Assembly (NCBI GenBank): GCA_964019055.1
Contig: CAXHSA010000093.1
Span: 496,001 to 560,000, forward strand
From: Anthopleura xanthogrammica
Lineage: Eukaryota; Cnidaria; Anthozoa; Actiniaria; Actiniidae
Reading direction: 5' to 3'
Length of the DNA: 64,000 nt
In this document: piece by piece, positions 39,199 to 51,828 of the stretch
Layout: every line of letters starts with the position of its first letter
Position numbering within the stretch: position 1 is the stretch's first letter
Translations under genes and position numbers: made by a program
Notes under the pieces: generated by a model
What the model was told of the DNA's origin: nothing
What the model saw: the letters and a program-made list of their open reading frames with translations, nothing else
Databases searched by the model: none

Positions 39199-40091
39199 CT
39201 TTTGCTGACAAAATTGGAAATTTGCTGAGAATTTTCTTTTGCTCAAAACACGACGTTTACACCGCTAAACGCAAGTTTTGGCCGAGAAAAGCACATTTTG
39301 GGTGTCCAAAACACTGTTTTGCTGGGGAAAAAAACTTTTTAGCCCAAAAAACTGAAAAATGGCCATTTTGGCTCTCAAAACCAGGTTTTTCGCTTACGGC
39401 GTGACCTGTTTGCTGAAACCCCCACTTTTTGCTCATGATAATACCTCTTGAGATAAAAACACGACGTTTTGGCGAAAAAAAATTCGGTTTTGGCTGAGTA
39501 AAGGTGCTTTTTGGTCAAAAAAGCTGTTTTTTGCTGACAAAATTGGAAATTTGCTGAGAATTTTCTTTTGCTCAAAACACGACGTTTTCACTGCTAAACG
39601 CAAGTTTTGGCCGAGAAAAGCACATTTTGGGTGTCCAAAACACTGTTTTGCTGGGAAAAAAAAACTTTTTAGCCCAAAAAGCTGAAAAATGGCCATTTTG
39701 ACTCTCAAAACCAGGTTTTTCGCTTACGGCGTGACCTGTTTGCTGAAACCCCCACTTTTTGCTCATGATAATACCTCTTGAGATAAAAACACGACGTTTT
39801 GGCGAAAAAAAATTCGGTTTTGGCTGAGTAAAGGTGCTTTTTGGTCAAAAAAGCTGTTTTTTGCTGACAAAATTGGAAATTTGCTGAGAATTTTCTTTTG
39901 CTCAAAACACGACGTTTTCACTGCTAAACGCAAGTTTTGGCCGAGAAAAGCACATTTTGGGTGTCCAAAACACTGTTTTGCTGGGAAAAAAAACTTTTTA
40001 GCCCAAAAAACTGAAAAATGGCCATTTTGGCTCTCAAAACCAGGTTTTTCGCTTACGGCGTGACCTGTTTGCTGAAACCCCCACTTTTTGC

Positions 40092-42065
40092 TCATGATAA
40101 TACCTCTTGAGATAAAAACACGACGTTTTGGCGAAAAAAAATTCGGTTTTGGCTGAGTAAAGGTGCTTTTTGGTCAAAAAAGCTGTTTTTTGCTGACAAA
40201 ATTGGAAATTTGCTGAGAATTTTCTTTTGCTCAAAACACGACGTTTTCACCGCTAAACGCAAGTTTTGGCCGAGAAAAGCACATTTTGGGTGTCCAAAAC
40301 ACTGTTTTGCTGGGGAAAAAAACTTTTTAGCCCAAAAAACTGAAAAATGGCCATTTTGGCTCTCAAAACCAGGTTTTTCGCTTACGGCGTGACCTGTTTG
40401 CTGAAACCCCCACTTTTTGCTCATGATAATACCTCTTGAGATAAAAACACGACGTTTTGGCGAAAAAAAATTCGGTTTTGGCTGAGTAAAGGTGCTTTTT
40501 GGTCAAAAAAGCTGTTTTTTGCTGACAAAATTGGAAATTTGCTGAGAATTTTCTTTTGCTCAAAACACGACGTTTTCACTGCTAAACGCAAGTTTTGGCC
40601 GAGAAAAGCACATTTTGGGTGTCCAAAACACTGTTTTGCTGGGAAAAAAAACTTTTTAGCCCAAAAAACTGAAAAATGGCCATTTTGGCTCTCAAAACCA
40701 GGTTTTTCGCTTACGGCGTGACCTGTTTGCTGAAACCCCCACTTTTTGCTCATGATAATACCTCTTGAGATAAAAACACGACGTTTTGGCGAAAAAAAAT
40801 TCGGTTTTGGCTGAGTAAAGGTGCTTTTTGGTCAAAAAAGCTGTTTTTTGCTGACAAAATTGGAAATTTGCTGAGAATTTTCTTTTGCTCAAAACACGAC
40901 GTTTTCACTGCTAAACGCAAGTTTTGGCCGAGAAAAGCACATTTTGGGTGTCCAAAACACTGTTTTGCTGGGAAAAAAAACTTTTTAGCCCAAAAAACTG
41001 AAAAATGGCCATTTTGGCTCTCAAAACCAGGTTTTTCGCTTACGGCGTGACCTGTTTGCTGAAACCCCCACTTTTTGCTCATGATAATACCTCTTGAGAT
41101 AAAAACACGACGTTTTGGCGAAAAAAAATTCGGTTTTGGCTGAGTAAAGGTGCTTTTTGGTCAAAAAAGCTGTTTTTTGCTGACAAAATTGGAAATTTGC
41201 TGAGAATTTTCTTTTGCTCAAAACACGACGTTTTCACTGCTAAACGCAAGTTTTGGCCGAGAAAAGCACATTTTGGGTGTCCAAAACACTGTTTTGCTGG
41301 GAAAAAAAATTTTTTAGCCCAAAAAACTGAAAAATGGCCATTTTGGCTCTCAAAACCAGGTTTTTCGCTTACGGCGTGACCTGTTTGCTGAAACCCCCAC
41401 TTTTTGCTCATGATAATACCTCTTGAGATAAAAACACGACGTTTTGGCGAAAAAAAATTCGGTTTTGGCTGAGTAAAGGTGCTTTTTGGTCAAAAAAGCT
41501 GTTTTTTGCTGACAAAATTGGAAATTTGCTGAGAATTTTCTTTTGCTCAAAACACGACGTTTTCACTGCTAAACGCAAGTTTTGGCCGAGAAAAGCACAT
41601 TTTGGGTGTCCAAAACACTGTTTTGCTGGGAAAAAAAACTTTTTAGCCCAAAAAACTGAAAAATGGCCATTTTGGCTCTCAAAACCAGGTTTTTCGCTTA
41701 CGGCGTGACCTGTTTGCTGAAACCCCCACTTTTTGCTCATGATAATACCTCTTGAGATAAAAACACGACGTTTTGGCGAAAAAAAATTCGGTTTTGGCTG
41801 AGTAAAGGTGCTTTTTGGTCAAAAAAGCTGTTTTTTGCTGACAAAATTGGAAATTTGCTGAGAATTTTCTTTTGCTCAAAACACGACGTTTTCACCGCTA
41901 AACGCAAGTTTTGGCCGAGAAAAGCACATTTTGGGTGTCCAAAACACTGTTTTGCTGGGGAAAAAAACTTTTTAGCCCAAAAAACTGAAAAATGGCCATT
42001 TTGGCTCTCAAAACCAGGTTTTTCGCTTACGGCGTGACCTGTTTGCTGAAACCCCCACTTTTTGC
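40092..42065 (+). repeat. Second five-monomer (1645-bp) spacing in block A2
   Basis: A variant monomer with GTTTTCACCGC and GCTGGGGAAAAAA occurs at 40210-40392 and again at 41855-42037, exactly 1645 bp later, with four ordinary monomers between. Only one variant monomer per unit defines it, so the support is weaker than for the 31-36 kb repeat. Confidence 0.7.
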
Positions 42066-43030
42066 TCATGATAATACCTCTTGAGATAAAAACACGACGT
42101 TTTGGCGAAAAAAAATTCGGTTTTGGCTGAGTAAAGGTGCTTTTTGGTCAAAAAAGCTGTTTTTTGCTGACAAAATTGGAAATTTGCTGAGAATTTTCTT
42201 TTGCTCAAAACACGACGTTTTCACTGCTAAACGCAAGTTTTGGCCGAGAAAAGCACATTTTGGGTGTCCAAAACACTGTTTTGCTGGGAAAAAAAACTTT
42301 TTAGCCCAAAAAACTGAAAAATGGCCATTTTGGCTCTCAAAACCAGGTTTTTCGCTTACGGCGTGACCTGTTTGCTGAAACCTCCACTTTTTGCTCATGA
42401 TAATACCTCTTGAGATAAAAACACGACGTTTTGGCGAAAAAAAATTCGGTTTTGGCTGAGTAAAGGTGCTTTTTGGTCAAAAAAGCTGTTTTTTGCTGAC
42501 AAAATTGGAAATTTGCTGAGAATTTTCTTTTGCTCAAAACACGACGTTTTCACTGCTAAACGCAAGTTTTGGCCGAGAAAAGCACATTTTGGGTGTCCAA
42601 AACACTGTTTTGCTGGGAAAAAAAACTTTTTAGCCCAAAAAACTGAAAAATGGCCATTTTGGCTCTCAAAACCAGGTTTTTCGCTTACGGCGTGACCTGT
42701 TTGCTGAAACCTCCACTTTTTGCTCATGATAATACCTCTTGAGATAAAAACACGACGTTTTGGCGAAAAAAAATTCGGTTTTGGCTGAGTAAAGGTGCTT
42801 TTTGGTCAAAAAAGCTGTTTTTTGCTGACAAAATTGGAAATTTGCTGAGAATTTTCTTTTGCTCAAAACACGACGTTTTCACTGCTAAACGCAAGTTTTG
42901 GCCGAGAAAAGCACATTTTGGGTGTCCAAAACACTGTTTTGCTGGGAAAAAAAACTTTTTAGCCCAAAAAACTGAAAAATGGCCATTTTGGCTCTCAAAA
43001 CCAGGTTTTTCGCTTACGGCGTGACCTGTT

Positions 43031-46000
43031 TGCTGAAACCACCACTTTTTGCTCCTGAAAAGACCTCATAACATAAAAACACGACGTTTTGGCGAAAAAA
43101 AATTGCGTTTTGGCTGAGAAAAGGTGCTTTTTGGTCAAAAAAACTGTTTTTTCCTTAGAAAATTGGAATATGGCTGAGAATTTTCTTTGGCCCAAAACAC
43201 CACTTTTTCACTGCTAAACGCACCTTTTGGGCGAGAAAAGCACATTTTGGGTGTCAAAAACACTGTTTTGCTAGAAAAAAAACCTTTTTAGCCCAAAAAA
43301 CTGAAAAATGGCCATTTTGGCTCTCAAAACTAGGTTTTCTCGCTGACGGTAGGACCTGTTTGCTGAAACCACCACTTTTTGCTCCTGAAAAGACCTCATA
43401 AGATAAAAACACGACGTTTTGGCGAAACAAAATTGCGTTTTGGCAGAGAAAAGGTGCTTTTTGGTCAAAAAAACTGTTTTTTGCTGAGAAAATTGGAATT
43501 TGGCTGAGAATTTTCTTTGGCCCAAAACACCACTTTTTCACTGCTAAACGCACCTTTTGGGCGAGAAAAGCACATTTTGGGTGTCAAAAACACTGTTTTG
43601 CTAGAAAAAAAACCTTTTTAGCCCAAAAAACTGAAAAATGGCCATTTTGGCTCTCAAAACTAGGTTTTTCGCTGACGGTAGGACCTGTTTGCTGAAACCA
43701 CCACTTTTTGCTCCTGAAAAGACCTTATAAGATAAAAACACGACGTTTTGGCGAAACAAAATTGCGTTTTGGCTGAGAAAAGGTGCTTTTTGGTCAAAAA
43801 AACTGTTTTTTGCTGAGAAAATTGGAATTTGGCTGAGAATTTTCTTTGGCCCAAAACACCACTTTTTCACTGCTAAACGCACCTTTTGGGCGAAAAAAGC
43901 ACATTTTGGGTGTCAAAAACACTGTTTTGCTAGAAAAAAAACCTTTTTAGCCCAAAAAACTGAAAAATGGCCATTTTGGCTCTCAAAACTAGGTTTTTCG
44001 CTGACAGTAGGACCTGTTTGCTGAAACCACCACTTTTTGCTCCTGAAAAGACCTCATAAGATAAACACACGACGTTTTGGCGAAAAAAAATTGCGTTTTG
44101 GCTGAGAAAAGGTGCTTTTTGGTCAAAAAAACTGTTTTTTGCTGAGAAAATTGGAATATGGCTGAGAATTTTCTTTGGCCCAAAACACCACTTTTTCACT
44201 GCTAAACGCACCTTTTGGGCGAGAAAAGCACATTTTGGGTGTCAAAAACACTGTTTTGCTAGAAAAAAAACCTTTTTAGCCCAAAAAACTGAAAAATGGC
44301 CATTTTGGCTCTCAAAACTAGGTTTTTCGCTGACAGTAGGACCTGTTTGCTGAAACCACCACTTTTTGCTCCTGAAAAGACCTCATAAGATAAACACACG
44401 ACGTTTTGGCGAAACAAAATTGCGTTTTGGCTGAGAAAAGGTGCTTTTTGGTCAAAAAAACTGTTTTTTGCTGAGAAAATTGGAATTTGGCTGAGAATTT
44501 TCTTTGGCCCAAAACACCACTTTTTCACTGCTAAACGCACCTTTTGGGCGAGAAAAGCACATTTTGGGTGTCAAAAACACTGTTTTGCTAGAAAAAAAAC
44601 CTTTTTAGCCCAAAAAACTGAAAAATGGCCATTTTGGCTCTCAAAACTAGGTTTTTCGCTGACGGTAGGACCTGTTTGCTGAAACCACCACTTTTTGCTC
44701 CTGAAAAGACCTCATAAGATAAAAACACGACGTTTTGGCGAAAAAAACTTGCGTTTTGGCTGAGAAAAGGTGCTTTTTGGTCAAAAAAAACTGTTTTTTG
44801 CTGAGAAAATTGGAATTTGGCTGAGAATTTTCTTTGGCCCAAAACACCACTTTTTCACTGCTAAACGCACCTTTTGGGCGAGAAAAGCACATTTTGGGTG
44901 CCAAAAACACTGTTTTGCTAGAAAAAAAAGCTTTTTAGCCCAAAAAACTGAAAAATGGCCATTTTGGCTCTCAAAACTAGGTTTTTCGCTGACGGTAGGA
45001 CCTGTTTGCTGAAACCACCACTTTTTGCTCCTGAAAAGACCTCATAAGATAAAAACACGACGTTTTGGCGAAAAAAAATTGCGTTTTGGCTGAGAAAAGG
45101 TGCTTTTTGGTCAAAAAAACTGTTTTTTGCTGAGAAAATTGGAATTTGGCTGAGAATTTTCTTTGGCCCAAAACACCACTTTTTCACTGCTAAACGCACC
45201 TTTTGGGCGAGAAAAGCACATTTTGGGTGCCAAAAACACTGTTTTGCTAGAAAAAAAACCTTTTTAGCCCAAAAAACTGAAAAATGGCCATTTTGGCTCT
45301 CAAAACTAGGTTTTTCTCTGACGGTAGGACCTGTTTGCTGAAACCACCACTTTTTGCTCCTGAAAAGACCTCATAAGATAAAAACACGACGTTTTGGCGA
45401 AAAAAAATTGCGTTTTGGCTGAGAAAAGGTGCTTTTTGGTCAAAAAAACTGTTTTTTGCTGAGAAAATTGGAATTTGGCTGAGAATTTTCTTTGGTCCAA
45501 AACACCACTTTTTCACTGCTAAACGCACCTTTTGGGCGAGAAAAGCACATTTTGGGTGCCAAAAACACTGTTTTGCTAGAAAAAAAACCTTTTTAGCCCA
45601 AAAAACTGAAAAATGGCCATTTTGGCTCTCAAAACTAGGTTTTTCTCTGACGGTAGGACCTGTTTGCTGAAACCACCACTTTTTGCTCCTGAAAAGACCT
45701 CATAAGATAAAAACACGACGTTTTGGCGAAAAAAAATTGCGTTTTGGCTGAGAAAAGGTGCTTTTTGGTCAAAAAAACTGTTTTTTGCTGAGAAAATTGG
45801 AATTTTGCTGAGAATTTTTCTTTGGCCCAAAACACCACTTTTTCACTGCTAAACGCACCTTTTGGGCGAGAAAAGCACATTTTGGGTGTCAAAAACACTG
45901 TTTTGCTAGAAAAAAAAGCTTTTTAGCCCAAAAAACTGAAAAATGGCCATTTTGGCTCTCAAAACTAGGTTTTTCGCTGACGGTAGGACCTGTTTGCTGA

Positions 46001-47875
46001 AACCACCACTTTTTGCTCCTGAAAAGACCTCATAAGATAAAAACACGACGTTTTGGCGAAAAAAACTTGCGTTTTGGCTGAGAAAAGGTGCTTTTTGGTC
46101 AAAAAAAACTGTTTTTTGCTGAGAAAATTGGAATTTGGCTGAGAATTTTCTTTGGCCCAAAACACCACTTTTTCACTGCTAAACGCACCTTTTGGGCGAG
46201 AAAAGCACATTTTGGGTGCCAAAAACACTGTTTTGCTAGAAAAAAAACCTTTTTAGCCCAAAAAACTGAAAAATGGCCATTTTGGCTCTCAAAACTAGGT
46301 TTTTCTCTGACGGTAGGACCTGTTTGCTGAAACCACCACTTTTTGCTCCTGAAAAGACCTCATAAGATAAAAACACGACGTTTTGGCGAAAAAAAATTGC
46401 GTTTTGGCTGAGAAAAGGTGCTTTTTGGTCAAAAAAACTGTTTTTTGCTGAGAAAATTGGAATTTGGCTGAGAATTTTCTTTGGCCCAAAACACCACTTT
46501 TTCACTGCTAAACGCACCTTTTGGGCGAGAAAAGCACATTTTGGGTGTCAGAAACACTGTTTTGCTAGAAAAAAAAGCTTTTTAGCCCAAAAAACTGAAA
46601 AATGGCCATTTTGGCTCTCAAAACTAGGTTTTTCGCTGACGGTAGGACCTGTTTGCTGAAACCACCACTTTTTGCTCCTGAAAAGACCTCATAAGATAAA
46701 AACACGACGTTTTGGCGAAAAAAAATTGCGTTTTGGCTGAGAAAAGGTGCTTTTTGGTCAAAAAAACTGTTTTTTGCTGAGAAAATTGGAATTTGGCTGA
46801 GAATTTTCTTTGGCCCAAAACACCACTTTTTCACTGCTAAACGCACCTTTTGGGCGAGAAAAGCACATTTTGGGTGTCAAAAACACTGTTTTGCTAGAAA
46901 AAAAAGCTTTTTAGCCCAAAAAACTGAAAAATGGCCATTTTGGCTCTCAAAACTAGGTTTTTCGCTGACGGTAGGACCTGTTTGCTGAAACCACCACTTT
47001 TTGCTCCTGAAAAGACCTCATAAGATAAAAACACGACGTTTTGGCGAAACAAAATTGCGTTTTGGCTGAGAAAAGGTGCTTTTTGGTCAAAAAAACTGTT
47101 TTTTGCTGAGAAAATTGGAATTTGGCTGAGAATTTTCTTTGGCCCAAAACACCACTTTTTCACTGCTAAACGCACCTTTTGGGCGAGAAAAGCACATTTT
47201 GGGTGTCAAAAACACTGTTTTGCTAGAAAAAAAAGCTTTTTAGCCCAAAAAACTGAAAAATGGCCATTTTGGCTCTCAAAACTAGGTTTTTCGCTGACGG
47301 TAGGACCTGTTTGCTGAAACCACCACTTTTTGCTCCTGAAAAGACCTCATAAGATAAAAACACGACGTTTTGGCGAAAAAAAATTGCGTTTTGGCTGAGA
47401 AAAGGTGCTTTTTGGTCAAAAAACTGTTTTTTGCTGAGAAAATTGAAATTTGGCTGAGAATTTTCTTTGGCCCAAAACACCACTTTTTCACTGCTAAACG
47501 CACCTTTTGGGCGAGAAAAGCACATTTTGGGTGTCAAAAACACTGTTTTGCTAGAAAAAAAAGCTTTTTAGCCCAAAAAACTGAAAAATGGCCATTTTGG
47601 CTCTCAAAACTAGGTTTTTCGCTGACGGTAGGACCTGTTTGCTGAAACCACCACTTTTTGCTCCTGAAAAGACCTCATAAGATAAAAACACGACGTTTTG
47701 GCGAAAAAAAATTGCGTTTTGGCTGAGAAAAGGTGCTTTTTGGTCAAAAAAACTGTTTTTTGCTGACAAAATTGGAATTTTGCTGAGAATTTTCTTTGGC
47801 CCAAAACACCACTTTTTCACTGCTAAACGCACCTTTTGGGCGAGAAAAGCACATTTTGGGTGTCAAGAACACTGT
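43031..47875 (+). repeat. Family-B block 3 (about 15 monomers)
   Basis: The A-to-B switch lies between 43027 and 43041, in the same monomer phase as the switch at about 25555. The first copies are unusual: TTTCCTTAGAAAATT near 43150 and an extra C in GGTTTTCTCGC near 43336. AACCTTTTTAG is the main subtype up to about 46.3 kb. TTTTTCTCTGACGG appears three times (near 45312, 45641 and 46303), and a four-monomer duplication spans about 44.6-46.4 kb. Confidence 0.92.
44588..46490 (+). repeat. Four-monomer duplication in B (1318 bp)
   Basis: GAAAAAAACTTGCG near 44740 and 46058, and the extra A in GGTCAAAAAAAACTG near 44779 and 46097, are 1318 bp apart, four monomers plus two bases. TTGGGTGCCAAAAAC near 44894, 45223, 45552 and 46212 and TTTTTCTCTGACGG near 45312, 45641 and 46303 show further one- and two-monomer relations. 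Confidence 0.82.
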
Positions 47876-47890
47876 TTTCAGGGAAAAAAA
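47871..47890 (+). other. Irregular B-to-A junction with local indels
   Basis: Both families have GTTTTGCT at this phase, but here the sequence is GTTTTCAGGG followed by ten A, where A monomers have GGG and eight A. Upstream, TGTCAAGAAC is a private variant of TGTCAAAAAC. The other block junctions are clean in-register switches, so this one looks like a rejoined break or slippage at the exchange point. Confidence 0.75.
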
Positions 47891-50157
47891 AAACTTTTTA
47901 GCCCAAAAAACTGAAAAATGGCCATTTTGGCTCTCAAAACCAGGTTTTTCGCTTACGGCGTGACCTGTTTGCTGAAACCCCCACTTTTTGCTCATGATAA
48001 TACCTCTTGAGATAAAAACACGACGTTTTGGCGAAAAAAAAATCGGTTTTGGCTGAGTAAAGGTGCTTTTTGGTCAAAAAAGCTGTTTTTTGCTGACAAA
48101 ATTGGAAATTTGCTGAGAATTTTCTTTTGCTCAAAACACGACGTTTTCACTGCTAAACGCAAGTTTTGGCCGAGAAAAGCACATTTTGGGTGTCCAAAAC
48201 ACTGTTTTGCTGGGAAAAAAAACTTTTTAGCCCAAAAAACTGAAAAATGGCCATTTTGGCTCTCAAAACCAGGTTTTTCGCTTACGGCGTGACCTGTTTG
48301 CTGAAACCCCCACTTTTTGCTCATGATAATACCTCTTGAGATAAAAACACGACGTTTTGGCGAAAAAAAATTCGGTTTTGGCTGAGTAAAGGTGCTTTTT
48401 GGTCAAAAAAGCTGTTTTTTGCTGACAAAATTGGAAATTTGCTGAGAATTTTCTTTTGCTCAAAACACGACGTTTTCACTGCTAAACGCAAGTTTTGGCC
48501 GAGAAAAGCACATTTTGGGTGTCCAAAACACTGTTTTGCTGGGAAAAAAAACTTTTTAGCCCAAAAAACTGAAAAATGGCCATTTTGGCTCTCAAAACCA
48601 GGTTTTTCGCTTACGGCGTGACCTGTTTGCTGAAACCCCCACTTTTTGCTCCTGATAATACCTCTTGAGATAAAAACACGACGTTTTGGCGAAAAAAAAT
48701 TCGGTTTTGGCTGAGTAAAGGTGCTTTTTGGTCAAAAAAGCTGTTTTTTGCTGACAAAATTGGAAATTTGCTGAGAATTTTCTTTTGCTCAAAACACGAC
48801 GTTTTCACTGCTAAACGCAAGTTTTGGCCGAGAAAAGCACATTTTGGGTGTCCAAAACACTGTTTTGCTGGGAAAAAAAACTTTTTAGCCCAAAAAACTG
48901 AAAAATGGCCATTTTGGCTCTCAAAACCAGGTTTTTCGCTTACGGCGTGACCTGTTTGCTGAAACCCCCACTTTTTGCTCATGATAATACCTCTTGAGAT
49001 AAAAACACGACGTTTTGGCGAAAAAAATTCGGTTTTGGCTGAGTAAAGGTGCTTTTTGGTCAAAAAAGCTGTTTTTTGCTGACAAAATTGGAAATTTGCT
49101 GAGAATTTTCTTTTGCTCAAAACACGACGTTTTCACTGCTAAACGCAAGTTTTGGCCGAGAAAAGCACATTTTGGGTGTCCAAAACACTGTTTTGCTGGG
49201 AAAAAAAACTTTTTAGCCCAAAAAACTGAAAAATGGCCATTTTGGCTCTCAAAACCAGGTTTTTCGCTTACGGCGTGACCTGTTTGCTGAAACCCCCACT
49301 TTTTGCTCATGATAATACCTCTTGAGATAAAAACACGACGTTTTGGCGAAAAAAAATTCGGTTTTGGCTGAGTAAAGGTGCTTTTTGGTCAAAAAAGCTG
49401 TTTTTTGCTGACAAAATTGGAAATTTGCTGAGAATTTTCTTTTGCTCAAAACACGACGTTTTCACTGCTAAACGCAAGTTTTGGCCGAGAAAAGCACATT
49501 TTGGGTGTCCAAAACACTGTTTTGCTGGGAAAAAAAACTTTTTAGCCCAAAAAACTGAAAAATGGCCATTTTGGCTCTCAAAACCAGGTTTTTCGCTTAC
49601 GGCGTGACCTGTTTGCTGAAACACCCACTTTTTGCTCCTGAAAAGACCTCATAAGATAAAAACACGACGTTTTGGCGAAAAAAAATTCGGTTTTGGCTGA
49701 GTAAAGGTGCTTTTTGGTCAAAAAAGCTGTTTTTTGCTGACAAAATTGGAAATTTGCTGAGAATTTTCTTTTGCTCAAAACACGACGTTTTCACTGCTAA
49801 ACGCAAGTTTTGGCCGAGAAAAGCACATTTTGGGTGTCCAAAACACTGTTTTGCTGGGAAAAAAAACTTTTTAGCCCAAAAAACTGAAAAATGGCCATTT
49901 TGGCTCTCAAAACCAGGTTTTTCGCTTACGGCGTGACCTGTTTGCTGAAACACCCACTTTTTGCTCCTGAAAAGACCTCATAAGATAAAAACACGACGTT
50001 TTGGCGAAAAAAAATTCGGTTTTGGCTGAGTAAAGGTGCTTTTTGGTCAAAAAAGCTGTTTTTTGCTGACAAAATTGGAAATTTGCTGAGAATTTTCTTT
50101 TGCTCAAAACACGACGTTTTCACTGCTAAACGCAAGTTTTGGCCGAGAAAAGCACAT
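47876..50157 (+). repeat. Family-A block 3 (about 7 monomers)
   Basis: The block starts at an irregular junction at 47871-47890. It contains A monomers, one of which lost an A near 49021 (328 bp) exactly like the copy near 4230. Its last two full monomers carry small B-type patches at 49636-49656 and 49964-49985. It passes to B between 50149 and 50167, inside a monomer. Confidence 0.9.
49636..49985 (+). other. B-type patches in two consecutive A monomers
   Basis: CTGAAAAGACCTCATAAG (B state) lies at 49638-49655 and 49967-49984 within otherwise A-type monomers, each preceded by the hybrid word GAAACACCCAC, which is neither the A nor the B form. The 329-bp spacing shows a single converted monomer that was then duplicated. 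Confidence 0.86.
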
Positions 50158-51828
50158 TTTGGGTGTCAAAAACACTGTTTTGCTAGAAAAAAAAGCTTTT
50201 TAGCCCAAAAAACTGAAAAATGGCCATTTTGGCTCTCAAAACTAGGTTTTTCGCTGACGGTAGGACCTGTTTGCTGAAACCACCACTTTTTGCTCCTGAA
50301 AAGACCTCATAAGATAAAAACACGACGTTTTGGCGAAACAAAATTGCGTTTTGGCTGAGAAAAGGTGCTTTTTGGTCAAAAAAACTGTTTTTTGCTGAGA
50401 AAATTGGAATTTGGCTGAGAATTTTCTTTGGCCCAAAACACCACTTTTTCACTGCTAAACGCACCTTTGGGGCGAGAAAAGCACATTTTGGGTGTCAAAA
50501 ACACTGTTTTGCTAGAAAAAAAAGCTTTTTAGCCCAAAAAACTGAAAAATGGCCATTTTGGCTCTCAAAACTAGGTTTTTCGCTGACGGTAGGACCTGTT
50601 TGCTGAAACCACCACTTTTTGCTCCTGAAAAGACCTCATAAGATAAAAACACGACGTTTTGGCGAAACAAAATTGCGTTTTGGCTGAGAAAAGGTGCTTT
50701 TTGGTCAAAAAAACTGTTTTTTGCTGAGAAAATTGGAATTTGGCTGAGAATTTTCTTTGGCCCAAAACACCACTTTTTCATTGCTAAACGCACCTTTGGG
50801 GCGAGAAAAGCACATTTTGGGTGTCAAAAACACTGTTTTGCTAGAAAAAAAACCTTTTTAGCCCAAAAAACTGAAAAATGGCCATTTTGGCTCTCAAAAC
50901 TAGGTTTTTCGCTGACGGTAGGACCTGTTTGCTGAAACCACCACTTTTTGCTCCTGAAAAGACCTCATAAGATAAAAACACGACGTTTTGGCGAAACAAA
51001 ATTGCGTTTTGGCTGAGAAAAGGTGCTTTTTGGTCAAAAAAACTGTTTTTGCTGAGAAAATTGGAATTTGGCTGAGAATTTTCTTTGGCCCAAAACACCA
51101 CTTTTTCACTGCTAAACGCACCTTTGGGGCGAGAAAAGCACATTTTGGGGGTCAAAAACACTGTTTTGCTGGGAAAAAAAACTTTTTAGCCCAAAAAACT
51201 GAAAAATGGCCATTTTGGCTCTCAAAACTAGGTTTTTCGCTGACGGTAGGACCTGTTTGCTGAAACCACCACTTTTTGCTCCTGAAAAGACCTCATAAGA
51301 TAAAAACACGACGTTTTGGCGAAACAAAATTGCGTTTTGGCTGACAAAAGGTGCTTTTTGGTCAAAAAAACTGTTTTTTGCTGAGAAAATTGGAATTTGG
51401 CTGAGAATTTTCTTTGGCCCAAAACACCACTTTTTCACTGCTAAACGCACCTTTGGGGCGAGAAAAGCACATTTTGGGTGTCAAAAACACTGTTTTGCTA
51501 GAAAAAAAAGCTTTTTAGCCCAAAAAACTGAAAAATGGCCATTTTGGCTCTCAAAACTAGGTTTTTCGCTGACGGTAGGACCTGTTTGCTGAAACCACCA
51601 CTTTTTGCTCCTGAAAAGACCTCATAAGATAAAAACACGACGTTTTGGCGAAACAAAATTGCGTTTTGGCTGACAAAAGGTGCTTTTTGGTCAAAAAAAC
51701 TGTTTTTTGCTGAGAAAATTGGAATTTGGCTGAGAATTTTCTTTGGCCCAAAACACCCCTTTTTTACTGCTAAACGCACCTTTGGGGCGAGAAAAGCACA
51801 TTTTGGGTGTCAAAAACACTGTTTTGCT
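50158..51828 (+). repeat. Family-B block 4 (about 5 monomers)
   Basis: These B monomers mostly carry the CCTTTGGGGCG subtype (near 50464, 50792, 51121, 51450 and 51780). One monomer has a T-run shortened by one near 51046. A short A-type patch lies at 51171-51181. The last copy has CACCCCTTTTTTACTGC near 51757, seen nowhere else in the window. Confidence 0.9.
51171..51181 (+). other. A-type patch inside a B monomer
   Basis: GCTGGGAAAAAAAACTTTTTAG replaces the B-type GCTAGAAAAAAAAGC form, but the flanking GTCAAAAAC and CTAGG remain B. The A-specific run is about 11 bp. Just before it the word GGGGGTC is a private variant of GGGTGTC. Confidence 0.8.

Larger units (their letters stand above)
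38018..40020 (+). repeat. Duplicated 1008-bp three-monomer unit
   Basis: Markers shared at a 1008-bp distance are the 20-bp gain (38151 and 39159), GTTTACACCGC (about 38247 and 39255), GCTGGGG (about 38315 and 39323), an A9 run with AAAAAGCTGAAAAATGG (about 38647 and 39655), and TTTTGACTCTC (about 38688 and 39696). The unit is three monomers plus 20 plus 1 bases. A partial third relative without the insertion carries CACCGC near 40249. Ends are approximate. Confidence 0.88.
26931..43030 (+). repeat. Family-A block 2 (about 49 monomers)
   Basis: This is the longest A block in the window. Compared with the outer A blocks it is more diverse and shows clear higher-order organisation: two-monomer duplication near 29.5-30.8 kb, five-monomer units at 31.5-36.1 kb and 40.2-41.9 kb, a three-monomer duplication at 38.0-40.0 kb, and a duplicated single variant monomer (CCTCCAC near 42380 and 42709). 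Two monomers lost one A in the GGGAAAAAAAA run (near 30073 and 36655) and are 328 bp long. Confidence 0.93.
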
